64,000 nt of DNA from the NCBI RefSeq assembly GCF_029223485.1, contig NZ_JARHTP010000004.1:62001-126000 (forward strand), in the 5' to 3' direction. The stretch comes from Streptomyces coacervatus. Lineage in GTDB: Bacteria; Actinomycetota; Actinomycetes; Streptomycetales; Streptomycetaceae. Shown one piece after another: positions 35,651 through 43,515 of this stretch. The notes under the pieces were generated by a model that had not been told where the DNA came from, did not search any database, and saw nothing but the letters and a program-made list of their open reading frames with translations. The translations under genes were made by a program, and so were the position numbers. Each line of letters begins with the position of its first letter. The first letter of the stretch is position 1.

Positions 35651-36489
35651 CATCCACCACTGTGCACCCGGCCGTGCGCAGAGCACTGCTGTGGCTCGGG
35701 GTCGCCGCGGTGGTCGCCTACTGCCTCGCCCCCTTCTACTGGATGCTGGTCTCCAGCCTGCGCCGCACCTCGGACATCTTCGACAACTCCCTTTTCCCGT
35801 CCCGGATCTCCTTCGAGAACTACCGGGCCGTGCTGGACCCGTCCCAGGAGTTCGGCCGGGCGCTGCTCAACAGCCTTGTCGTGGCCGGGATCACCACTGT
35901 CTGCGCGCTGTTGCTGGCGACCTTCACGGCGTATGCGATGGCGCGGTTGGAGTTCCGCTGCAAGCGGTTCGTGCTGACGCTGATCATCGCCACGTCGATG
36001 TTCCCGGTGGTGTCGATCGTGGTGCCGCTGCTGAAGATGTTCGTCGGCTTCGGCTGGATCAACACCTATCAGGCGATGATCGTGCCCAGCATGTCGTTCA
36101 CGCTGCCGCTCGCGGTGTGGAATCTGACGGCGTTCTTCCGGCAGATGCCGGACGAGCTGGAGCACGCGGCCATGATCGACGGCTGCACCCGCGGCCAGGC
36201 GTTCCGCAAGGTCATCATCCCGCTCGCCGCGCCGGGCATCTTCACCACCGCGATCATCACGTTCATCGCGGCCTGGAACGAGTTCCTCATCGCCTTGTCT
36301 ATGACCAACAAGCCCGACATCCAGACCGCGCCCGTCGCGATCTCCAAGTTCGCGGGCGCGACCCGGTTCGAGACGCCGTTCGGCAGCCAGATGGCCGCCG
36401 GAGTCCTGGTCACCGTCCCGCTCGTCGTCGTGGTGCTGCTGTTCCAGCGCCGGATCGTGGCCGGCCTCACGGCCGGCGCGGCGAAGTGA
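35647..36489 (+). CDS. sugar ABC transporter permease (MalG type)
   Basis: 280 aa from ATG 35647, overlapping the previous stop. Six membrane helices; EAA-type loop ELEHAAMIDGCTRGQAFRKV with EAA read as EHAAMIDG (about residue 178). AWNEFLIALSM is the MalG signature before the last helices. Forms the membrane channel with the preceding permease; energised by an unlinked ATPase. GH13 follows at 49 nt. Confidence 0.94.
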   Translation: MTSTTVHPAVRRALLWLGVAAVVAYCLAPFYWMLVSSLRRTSDIFDNSLFPSRISFENYRAVLDPSQEFGRALLNSLVVAGITTVCALLLATFTAYAMARLEFRCKRFVLTLIIATSMFPVVSIVVPLLKMFVGFGWINTYQAMIVPSMSFTLPLAVWNLTAFFRQMPDELEHAAMIDGCTRGQAFRKVIIPLAAPGIFTTAIITFIAAWNEFLIALSMTNKPDIQTAPVAISKFAGATRFETPFGSQMAAGVLVTVPLVVVVLLFQRRIVAGLTAGAAK

Positions 36490-36538
36490 CCCCGTCCCCC
36501 CTCCGATCTCCGACGATCTCCGAGGAGCAAGCACCGAC

Positions 36539-38182
36539 ATGACCACCAGCACCGGACCTTGGTGGCGCGACGCCGTCATCTACCAGGTCTACATCCGCAG
36601 TTTCGCCGACGGGAACGGCGACGGCGTCGGCGACATCGCAGGCATCCGCTCCCGGCTGCCGTATCTGAAGTCCCTCGGCGTGGACGCCATCTGGATCAAC
36701 CCCTGGTACAAGTCACCGATGGCCGACCACGGATACGACGTCGCCGACTTCCGGGAGATCGATCCGCTGTTCGGCACGGTCGCCGAGGCGGAGCAGCTCA
36801 TCGAGGAGGCACACCGGCACGGGATCCGGGTGATCCCCGACCTCGTGCCCAATCACACCTCCGACCAACACGCCTGGTTCCAGGCCGCGTTGGCTGCCGG
36901 GCCGGGCAGTGGGGAGCGGGAGCGCTACGTCTTCCGGGCCGGCCGCGGGCCCGACGGCACCGAGCCGCCCAACGACTGGGTGTCCTGCTTCGGCGGCCCG
37001 GCCTGGACCCGGCTGCCCGACGGGGAGTGGTATCTGCATCTGTTCGCCCCGGAGCAGCCGGACCTCAACTGGGAACACCCGGATGTACGGGCGGAGTTCG
37101 AGTCGATCCTGCGGTTCTGGTTCAGCCGCGGCGTGGACGGTTTCCGTATCGACGTGGCGCACGGCCTGATCAAGCATCCCGAACTGCCCGACCTGCCGCC
37201 CGGCCCGGAAGTGGCGGCCGAGGGGCCGCGGCAGCACCTCGACCATCCGCACTGGGACCGGGACGAGGTGCACGACATCTACCGTGCGTGGCGCCGGGTG
37301 GCCGACGAGTTCCCGGGTGACCGCTCGTTCGTCGCCGAGGCATGGGCGGACACCCCTCAGCGGCTCGCCGCCTACGTGCGCCGGGACGGCCTGCACACGG
37401 CGTTCAACTTCGATTTCCTGATGTCCAGTTGGGACGCCAAGGACCTGCGTGCCGTCATCGACGACTCTCTCGCCATGCTCGGCGCGGTGGGCGCCCCGGC
37501 CACCTGGGTGCTGTCCAACCACGACGTCATGCGCCACCCCAGCCGCTACGGCCGCAGGGTGGTCAAGCGGTGGGTGGCCAACGAGCCCTACCGCCCCGAA
37601 GGCCCTCTGGACCTGGAACTGGGCACACGACGGGCCCGCGCCGCCGCCCTGCTGATGCTCGCCCTGCCCGGCGGCGCCTATGTCTACCAGGGCGAGGAGC
37701 TCGGGCTGCCGGAGGTCGAGGACCTGCCCGAGGCGGTGCTGCAGGACCCGGTCTGGGAGCGCTCCGGGCACACCGACCGCGGGCGCGACGGCTGCCGGGT
37801 GCCGATCCCGTGGGCCGGACGGAGTACGCCGTACGGCTTCAGTGCGGAAGGCGCGACGGCCGAGCCCTGGCTGCCGCAGCCGCCCGGCTGGGCGGATCTC
37901 GGCGTGGCCGCTCAGACCGGCGACGAGAGCTCGATGCTGGAGCTGTACCGCACCGCCCTGCGCCTGCGCCGCGCACACCCGGCCCTCGGCGACGGCAGCC
38001 TGACCTGGCTCGACGCCCCCGCCGGTGTTCTTGCCCTCGGGCGCGAACCCGGGTTCGTGTGCGTGGTGAACCTGTCGGCCGAGGCATATCGGCTGCATGA
38101 GGATGCCTCGGTTCTGCTGGCCAGTGGGCCTTTGGAGGACGGTCTGCTGGCGCCGGACCAGGCGGCCTGGCTCGCCGTGTAG
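36539..38182 (+). CDS. GH13 alpha-glucosidase
   Basis: 547-aa intracellular GH13 enzyme (no signal peptide), with GAGGAGC upstream. Catalytic motifs: region I DLVPNHTSDQH, nucleophile in GVDGFRIDVAH (about Asp-203), general acid in FVAEAWADT (about Glu-267), region IV WVLSNHDVMRH. The N-terminal AVIYQVYIRSFADGNGDGVG is the oligo-1,6/alpha-glucosidase subfamily signature. It hydrolyses imported alpha-glucosides or malto-oligosaccharides. Last gene of the LacI-ABC operon. Confidence 0.95.
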   Translation: MTTSTGPWWRDAVIYQVYIRSFADGNGDGVGDIAGIRSRLPYLKSLGVDAIWINPWYKSPMADHGYDVADFREIDPLFGTVAEAEQLIEEAHRHGIRVIPDLVPNHTSDQHAWFQAALAAGPGSGERERYVFRAGRGPDGTEPPNDWVSCFGGPAWTRLPDGEWYLHLFAPEQPDLNWEHPDVRAEFESILRFWFSRGVDGFRIDVAHGLIKHPELPDLPPGPEVAAEGPRQHLDHPHWDRDEVHDIYRAWRRVADEFPGDRSFVAEAWADTPQRLAAYVRRDGLHTAFNFDFLMSSWDAKDLRAVIDDSLAMLGAVGAPATWVLSNHDVMRHPSRYGRRVVKRWVANEPYRPEGPLDLELGTRRARAAALLMLALPGGAYVYQGEELGLPEVEDLPEAVLQDPVWERSGHTDRGRDGCRVPIPWAGRSTPYGFSAEGATAEPWLPQPPGWADLGVAAQTGDESSMLELYRTALRLRRAHPALGDGSLTWLDAPAGVLALGREPGFVCVVNLSAEAYRLHEDASVLLASGPLEDGLLAPDQAAWLAV

Positions 38183-38206
38183 GAGGGGCTTCCACCTCTG
38201 GCCGCC

Positions 38207-38222
38207 CTGCATGATTGTGTAG
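38207..38222 (+). promoter_or_regulatory. second copy of the CYP102-upstream motif, before PAS-LuxR
   Basis: CTGCATGATTGTGTAG matches CTACATGATCGTGTAG (32043-32058) at 14 of 16 positions; it keeps the CTRCA...TGTAG half-sites. It lies 49 nt before the GTG of the PAS-LuxR gene and 24 nt after the GH13 stop. Confidence 0.55.
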
Positions 38223-38270
38223 TGGACGCAGTGCGGGTGGTGCCGTCGTGCCAGGTGGCGGGAGGTGTGA

Positions 38271-38894
38271 GTGAGCGAGAGCAGCCGGGAGGCCGTCGTG
38301 TGGCGCAATCGCGCCCTGACCCTCTTCGACCGGGTCTCCATGCCGGTCGCGGTGTGCGATGCGTACGGCGCCGTCCTGCTGGCCAACCCGGCGATGGCGG
38401 CCGAGTGCGGTACGACCCCGGGACGGCTGCGCGGCCGTGATGTGCTGGAGCTGTTCCGGCCGCAGGAGGCCACGCAGGTGGAGCGGATCGCGCAGGCGCT
38501 GCGGCTGCGGCACCGCTCGCGGTATCAGGTGCCGGTGCGCTGGGAGGCACCGGGCGGGGCTGAACGACTCGGGGAGCTGACCGCCGATCCGGTCAGCGAC
38601 ACCGTGGAGGAGACGCCCGCCCTGCTGGTGATGCTGCGTGTGCTGGGCGAGCGCGAGCCGCTCGCCGAGGAGCCCGTGCGGGTCGCCCCGGTGGAGGCCC
38701 GCATCCTGGCGCTGCTCGCCGGGGGCGCCACCACCGCCAGGGCAGCGAAGGAGACCGGCCTCAGCGCGGACGGCGTCACCTATCACCTGCGGCGGCTGTC
38801 GGCACGCTGGGGCGCGTCGAACCGTACCGAGTTGGTGGCGCGCGCCTATGCGCTCGGCGTGCTCACTCCCGGGGTGTGGCCGCCGGGCGCATAG
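38271..38894 (+). CDS. PAS-LuxR transcriptional regulator
   Basis: 207 aa from GTG 38271, with GGGAGG upstream. N-terminal PAS-like sensor (about 15-115; MPVAVCDAYGAVLLANPAMA) and C-terminal LuxR/NarL-type HTH (about 140-200; ARILALLAGGATTARAAKET, GLSADGVTYHLRRLSARWGA). PAS-LuxR proteins are one-component regulators; in Streptomyces some (PimM) control polyene clusters, but none is here. The motif at 38207-38222 may be its own site. It converges on DUF3626 with a 49-nt overlap. Confidence 0.9.
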   Translation: MSESSREAVVWRNRALTLFDRVSMPVAVCDAYGAVLLANPAMAAECGTTPGRLRGRDVLELFRPQEATQVERIAQALRLRHRSRYQVPVRWEAPGGAERLGELTADPVSDTVEETPALLVMLRVLGEREPLAEEPVRVAPVEARILALLAGGATTARAAKETGLSADGVTYHLRRLSARWGASNRTELVARAYALGVLTPGVWPPGA

Positions 38895-39748
38895 GCAGTG
38901 CCCGCGCCTTCGGGTGCGCCGAAGCGGGCGAGGGTGTGCCACACCATCTTCAGGTCCTGCAGCTCGTGGCGGCCGGTGCGGGCGGCGTCGCCGATGATCC
39001 GCGGGTCGATGCGGCCGTTCTGGGCGATCCGGGCGCCCAACTCGACGTACTCCTGCCCACGGTAGTCCGCGTGCTCCCGCAGCTGCGCCACGCTCAGCCG
39101 GTAGCCGGGGTGCCACTCGACGGGGCAGGGCAGCAGGCGGGCCGCGGCCTCGACGGGTGTGCCGCGGTAGCTCTCGTCCAGGACGAGCGCCTCCAGATGC
39201 GCGGCGAGGAGGACGCCGCCGTGGACCTGGGCCTCGATGTAGTCGTTGAGGGCGTCCTGCTCGTCCGCCTCGGCGAGGGCGATGAGGGACATGCCGGCGG
39301 CGACCCCGAAGTCGGCCGGCTCGGCGGCACTGTCCGGGTAGCAGAAAGTGGTGCGCGCCAGGGCGTCGCCGGTGAGCCGGAAGTGCGAGGAGCCGAACCG
39401 CGGGGCGGCGCCCACCACTTGGCGCCGGAAGTTCAGCCCGCCGTACACGGGCCGGTCGCGCGGGTCGGCGTCGTCGTAGGCGCCGCCGAAGATCCGGCTC
39501 TCCCAGCGCCGGCGGTCACCGCCCGGGTGCGCGGTGAGGCCGCCGTTGCTGGTGCCGGTGACGAACTGCGAGTGGTAGACGCCGGCCTGGGCGAGCGCCT
39601 GGAGGATGGGCAGCCCGCCGGTGAGCCGGTCGGGGTGGAAGTTCAGCGTGATCCGCAGATCGGGGCCGAGGGCCGGGCCCCTGGAGCGGGCGGCGACATG
39701 CCGCAGCGCCTGACGGGCCCGGGCCGAGTCGACATGTCCGCGATCCAT
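38846..39748 (-). CDS. DUF3626 domain protein
   Basis: 300 aa from ATG 39748 (MDRGHVDSARARQALRHVA), with GGGAGG upstream; the frame runs open to 39829. Recognised by the DUF3626 pattern: LRITLNFHPDRLTGGLPIL, SQFVTGTSNGGLTAHPGGDR, VYGGLNFRR, GSSHFRLTGDALARTTFCYP. These His- and Arg-rich motifs resemble ADP-ribosyl or toxin-like enzymes, but no activity is established. Soluble. Convergent with PAS-LuxR. Confidence 0.85.
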   Translation of the reverse strand: MDRGHVDSARARQALRHVAARSRGPALGPDLRITLNFHPDRLTGGLPILQALAQAGVYHSQFVTGTSNGGLTAHPGGDRRRWESRIFGGAYDDADPRDRPVYGGLNFRRQVVGAAPRFGSSHFRLTGDALARTTFCYPDSAAEPADFGVAAGMSLIALAEADEQDALNDYIEAQVHGGVLLAAHLEALVLDESYRGTPVEAAARLLPCPVEWHPGYRLSVAQLREHADYRGQEYVELGARIAQNGRIDPRIIGDAARTGRHELQDLKMVWHTLARFGAPEGAGTAYAPGGHTPGVSTPSA

Positions 39749-39794
39749 TGGCCTCCCTGCCTCCGTTGCGTCCAGGGGCGGCCGCGAGGATGCC

Positions 39795-40793
39795 TCAGAG
39801 GTCAGCCACCGCCAGGACGATCTTGCCACGGTTGTCCCGCCGCTCCAGCAACTCGTGGGCGGCGCGGGCCTCTTCGAGCGGTACGACGCTCTCGACCGGC
39901 ACGCGATACGCCCCCGCGGCGACCCGCTCGGCCAGTTCGCGCAGGTCGGGTCGGGGGTCGTAGCCGTGGATCTGGAGGTTGGTGAGCTGGAAGCCGAGGA
40001 CGGACGCGTTCTTGGGATAGAAGTCGCGGGTGTCGATGGTGCTGGGCTCCAGGGCGACGTTGGCGAGCGCGACGACGCGGCCGCCGTGCCCGACCTCGCG
40101 CAGGCTCCGCCCGAACGCCCGGCCGCCCACGGTGTCGAGGACGACGTCGGCGCCGCGTCCGTCGGTCAGCCGCAGCACCTCCTCGACCTCCGCCTCGTCG
40201 GGATGTGCGGAGGTGTCGACGATGTCCTGGGCACCGAACTCCCCTGCCCACGCGGCCTTTTCAGCAGACCCGGCGAGGGCGATGACCCGCGCGCCGGTCT
40301 CGGCGGCGATCTGCACAGCCGCACTGCCGACCCCGCTCGCGGCCGCCTTCACCACCACCGTGTCCTCCTTGGTGACCTTGGCCAGGTGCCGCAGGCAGTA
40401 CCAGGCGGAGAGCCAGGCGACCGGCAGCGCGGCCGCCTCGACCAGGCCCACGCCTTCCGGCAGCGCGGTGACCTGCGAGGCGGGCACGACCGCCAACTCG
40501 GCATAGAAACCGGGTGCGTTCACCCCGTCCAGAGCCATGACCCGCTGTCCGACCTGCAGGCCGGTCACCCCCTCCCCCACCGCCGCGACCACACCGGCCG
40601 CCTCGACGCCCGGGATCAGCGGCGGACGCCCGGCCCGGTGGTAGACGCCGGCCCGGACGAGCGCGTCGGCGCGGTTCACGCCCGCCGCCGCGATCCGCAC
40701 CAGCACCTGACCGGGCCCGGCCGCCGGCTCGGGCACCTCGACCGGCACCAGCACCTCGGGCCCGCCGAACTCGTCGATCCGTACCGCACGCAT
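39795..40793 (-). CDS. NADPH:quinone oxidoreductase-like MDR protein
   Basis: 332 aa from ATG 40793 (MRAVRIDEFGGPEVL). MDR fold without zinc ligands: VNRADALVRAGVYH in the GroES part, cofactor loop AAASGVGSAAVQIAAETGA (about 150-168), DVVLDTVGGRAFG. Probably reduces quinones or enones with NADPH. Divergent from a CGNR regulator over 139 nt that contain three copies of a 19-bp operator, so expression should be tightly controlled by that protein. Confidence 0.92.
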   Translation of the reverse strand: MRAVRIDEFGGPEVLVPVEVPEPAAGPGQVLVRIAAAGVNRADALVRAGVYHRAGRPPLIPGVEAAGVVAAVGEGVTGLQVGQRVMALDGVNAPGFYAELAVVPASQVTALPEGVGLVEAAALPVAWLSAWYCLRHLAKVTKEDTVVVKAAASGVGSAAVQIAAETGARVIALAGSAEKAAWAGEFGAQDIVDTSAHPDEAEVEEVLRLTDGRGADVVLDTVGGRAFGRSLREVGHGGRVVALANVALEPSTIDTRDFYPKNASVLGFQLTNLQIHGYDPRPDLRELAERVAAGAYRVPVESVVPLEEARAAHELLERRDNRGKIVLAVADL

Positions 40794-40829
40794 ACCGCAC
40801 CTGCTTCCTGCCACAGCCGCACACACGAC

Positions 40830-40880
40830 TGACACCGGTTGAAGTGGTGTCACTTTCCGACACCACTTCAACCGGTGTCA
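40830..40880. promoter_or_regulatory. perfect 22-bp inverted repeat holding two copies of a 19-bp operator
   Basis: 40830-40851 and 40859-40880 are exact reverse complements around a 7-nt loop (ACTTTCC). Each arm holds ACACCGGTTGAAGTGGTGT or its complement, itself an imperfect dyad. Together with the site at 40902-40920 this gives three copies in the quinone reductase/CGNR gap. A DNA-bound regulator, most likely the CGNR protein, is the simplest explanation; a 22-bp cruciform or RNA hairpin is possible. Confidence 0.8.
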
Positions 40881-40901
40881 AGTGGGTTCGACGGAGATGA
40901 G

Positions 40902-40920
40902 ACACCACATGAACCGGTGT
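40902..40920. promoter_or_regulatory. third copy of the 19-bp operator
   Basis: ACACCACATGAACCGGTGT matches ACACCACTTCAACCGGTGT (40860-40878) at 17 of 19 positions, same orientation, 42 bp (four helical turns) downstream. It ends 12 nt before the CGNR ATG, a position fit for autorepression. Confidence 0.75.
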
Positions 40921-40932
40921 ACAATCAGGCGC

Positions 40933-41523
40933 ATGACCGGCACCTCCGCCCCCGTCGACCCGGCACTCGTGTTCCCGTTCATCGGCGGCCGCCCCTGCCT
41001 GGACTTCGTGGCGACATTGGGCCGACGGCACACCGACACTCCCCTGGAACGGCTCCCGGACACGGCCGCGCTGGCCCGCTGGTTCGCGGAGGCGGAGCTG
41101 GCCGCGGACGGCGAGCCGGTGCGGGTGACGGCCCGGGAGCTGACGGACGCCCGCGTTCTGCGCGAGGCCCTCCACCGTGTCGTACGAGCGGCGATGGCCG
41201 GGCAGACGCCTGAGCCGGCCGACGTGGAACTGGTCAACGAGACCGCCACCCGCCCGGACCTCGCCCCCCAGCTGGGCCCCGTGCGCTGGACGGCCCGGCA
41301 GCCTGCCCGGGCGGCCCTGGCGACGGTGGCCCGGGATGCCGTCCTCCTGGTGCGCAGCCCCTTGCTGGGACGGGTCAAGAAGTGCGAGAACCCGGACTGT
41401 TCGCTGCTGTTCCTGGACGACTCCCAGGCCCGGCGCCGGCGTTGGTGCTCCATGGACCGCTGCGGCAACCTCGCGAAGGTCGCCGGCTACCGGTCCCGCA
41501 GCCGGGCCGCCTCCGCCCGGTGA
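40933..41523 (+). CDS. CGNR zinc-finger regulator (ABATE domain)
   Basis: 196 aa from ATG 40933; the frame is open to 40882 but an operator overlaps those codons. N-terminal ABATE-like domain (FIGGRPCLDFVATLGRRHTD), C-terminal CGNR zinc finger (about 150-192): KKCENPDCSLLFLDDS then WCSMDRCGNLAKVAGYRSR. Cys spacing is conserved, and the CGNR tetrad reads CGNL. Such proteins are DNA-binding regulators, likely repressors. It faces the quinone reductase across the triple operator and probably controls both. Confidence 0.92.
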   Translation: MTGTSAPVDPALVFPFIGGRPCLDFVATLGRRHTDTPLERLPDTAALARWFAEAELAADGEPVRVTARELTDARVLREALHRVVRAAMAGQTPEPADVELVNETATRPDLAPQLGPVRWTARQPARAALATVARDAVLLVRSPLLGRVKKCENPDCSLLFLDDSQARRRRWCSMDRCGNLAKVAGYRSRSRAASAR

Positions 41524-41770
41524 GGTGGACGAGGACGTCGTGAGTGCGGGCCGGTGATCCGACCGCGCGCAGGTCGACCGCGAGATCCCGGTATCGGACC
41601 GGGTCCAGGATCCGCTCATTGCTGCCCGGGCCGGCCGGAACGCCCCTTCCAAAGCTTGCGTGGCGGGCGGCCGGTGGACCATCCGGCAATCCTCCGTCCC
41701 GGGGTGCGGACAACCACGGGGCGAGGACGGGGGTTGTCCTGATGGATCACGAGGGTGCGCGGCAGCGACC

Positions 41771-42862
41771 ATGCCTGACATGACGACTCGGCGGCACGGC
41801 AGGCCCTTCCGTACGGCGACAGCCGGCGCCGACCTGAGACTGTTCCTGCTGACAGGCATCGCCACCGTGCTGCTGACCCGGTGGCTGCTCGCCCGCACCG
41901 GCTATCCGAAACTAGGCGGCCACGGCACCGGACTGCACATCGCACACATGCTGTGGGGCGGGCTGCTGATGGCCGCCGGGCTCGTCGTACTGCTGGTGTT
42001 CCTCGGCCGCCGGGTGCGGCTGTGGGGCGCGGTGACGGGCGGGGTGGGGTTCGGGCTGTTCATCGACGAGATCGGCAAGGTGGTCAGCGACGGCGGCGGC
42101 TATCTCTACCGGCCGGCCGCCGGACTGATCTACCTCGCCTTCGCCGGGCTGGTCCTGCTGAGCCGGTGGCTGGTGCGGCGCGGCGGTCCGCCGGGGGCTC
42201 GGGCGCGGACGGCGCGCGCCGCCGACACCGCGCTCACCGGGGTCGTATCGGGACTGACCGACGGTCAACGCCGCTCCGCGCTGCGGGCGTTGGAGGGCTC
42301 GACCCGGCCCGTGGACGTGGCGCTGGTGCAGCTGCTGGAGTGCGTGGAGACGGCCCCGCAGCGGCCACGCGCGCGCATGCCCGACCTTGCACGGAGGGCG
42401 GTGGCGCGGGGCCGCGACGCAGTCACCGCGCTCGTCGCGCACCGTGTGACGCTGTGGGCGGCCCTGGCCTGGACCGTGCTGCAGGGCGCCCTGCTGCTGG
42501 TCGGCGCCGGCTGGGATCTCGCGGCCGGGCGGCTGCGGCACGAACCGGAGTGGGGTGCGGTGACGGGGCTGGTCGTCTGCTCGGCCGTCATGCTCGGGCT
42601 GGCCGTGGCCGGGGTGGTGCGGCTGCGCGACGACCGGGTGCGGGGCCTCGGGCTGTTGCGCGCCTCACTGCTGGCGGACCTGCTGGCCGGGCAGGTCTTC
42701 GACTTCGTCGTCAACCAGTTCTCGGCGGTGACGAACTGGCTGATCGGGCTCTGTCTGCTGGCCGTGGTCTCGGGTGCGCTGCGCCGTGCGCGTCAGGACG
42801 CCGGAGGGGACCAGTGCGGGTCGCGGCCCAGGAAGGCGAGCAGCGCCTCGGCCCTGTCGTAG
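41771..42862 (+). CDS. hypothetical polytopic membrane protein
   Basis: 363 aa from ATG 41771 (or 41780). About eight membrane helices: LRLFLLTGIATVLLTRWLLA, HIAHMLWGGLLMAAGLVVLL, GLFIDEIGKVVSDGGGYLY and others, with a soluble middle loop at about 150-215. I do not recognise a family; the FIDEIGKVV region resembles uncharacterised actinobacterial membrane proteins. The last 70 nt overlap the convergent TIGR03086 gene. The 247 nt before it (41524-41770) hold no clear gene or promoter. Confidence 0.8.
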   Translation: MPDMTTRRHGRPFRTATAGADLRLFLLTGIATVLLTRWLLARTGYPKLGGHGTGLHIAHMLWGGLLMAAGLVVLLVFLGRRVRLWGAVTGGVGFGLFIDEIGKVVSDGGGYLYRPAAGLIYLAFAGLVLLSRWLVRRGGPPGARARTARAADTALTGVVSGLTDGQRRSALRALEGSTRPVDVALVQLLECVETAPQRPRARMPDLARRAVARGRDAVTALVAHRVTLWAALAWTVLQGALLLVGAGWDLAAGRLRHEPEWGAVTGLVVCSAVMLGLAVAGVVRLRDDRVRGLGLLRASLLADLLAGQVFDFVVNQFSAVTNWLIGLCLLAVVSGALRRARQDAGGDQCGSRPRKASSASALS

Positions 42863-43386
42863 CCGGGCGCGCACTCCCGCGCGGGCGCGAACACCTGGTA
42901 GGCGTCCCGGAGATGATCGACGAGCCGTTCCGCCGCCGGCCGGATCCCCTCGGCCAGCTCACCGGTCAGTGGCCGGCTCTGGCCTGTGGCGACCGCGATG
43001 TCCCAGGCGTGCACGGCCGCGTCCATGGCGGCCGTGGCAGCGGCGAGCGGCAGGGGCATGGGGCCCAGCGGAGTCGGCACCTGCTCGGCGTCGGCGGGCA
43101 GTCCCGCGTACGCGTCCGCCACCGCGCGCAGCACCTTGTCGAGCTCCGCCGCCGGATCACCGTCGAGAGCGTCGGCGGGGTGGAACGGGTCGGAGTCCGG
43201 GCGGCCGCCGGTGATCGCGAGGCCGTAGGCCTGCTGGTCGATCCGCGCATGGTTGAGGACCTGCCGCACCGTCCACTCGGTGCACGGCGTCGGCGCTCCC
43301 CACGCGGGCTCCGGCACTGCGGCGACCACCTCGGCGAGATAAGCGTGCGCCCACGTGAGAACCTCGATGCCCGGGGTGTGCTCCAC
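42793..43386 (-). CDS. TIGR03086/DinB-like metal-binding protein
   Basis: 197 aa from GTG 43386, with AGGAGGGG 8 nt upstream; the huge open frame to 44946 is the FUSC gene read backwards. The maleylpyruvate-isomerase/DinB-type fold is recognised by TPCTEWTVRQVLNHARIDQQ (about 40-60) and the central MDAAVHAWDIAVATGQ His motif. Such proteins bind a metal through three His and may act on mycothiol or other thiols. Function unknown. It is divergent from the FUSC transporter gene. Confidence 0.88.
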   Translation of the reverse strand: MEHTPGIEVLTWAHAYLAEVVAAVPEPAWGAPTPCTEWTVRQVLNHARIDQQAYGLAITGGRPDSDPFHPADALDGDPAAELDKVLRAVADAYAGLPADAEQVPTPLGPMPLPLAAATAAMDAAVHAWDIAVATGQSRPLTGELAEGIRPAAERLVDHLRDAYQVFAPARECAPGYDRAEALLAFLGRDPHWSPPAS

Positions 43387-43449
43387 GATTGTTCCCCTCC
43401 TGTCACTCTTCGACCGACACGAACAATCTAGGCTGCCTTGCGGACAGTT

Positions 43450-43494
43450 ACGGTCCTCAATGACACGGTCTTCAAGGACATGGTCCTCAAGGAC
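43450..43494. repeat. three tandem 15-bp units
   Basis: Units ACGGTCCTCAATGAC, ACGGTCTTCAAGGAC and ATGGTCCTCAAGGAC run head to tail in the gap between the TIGR03086 and FUSC genes. They could be a direct-repeat operator or, if translation starts upstream, encode (T/M)V(L/F)(N/K)D units. Confidence 0.6.
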
Positions 43495-43515
43495 GGGAAG
43501 GGGCACGGCCCGAGG

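Noticed and set aside
43450..43494. CRISPR or minisatellite array
   Set aside because: Three contiguous 15-bp units without spacers and no cas genes; simply a short tandem repeat.
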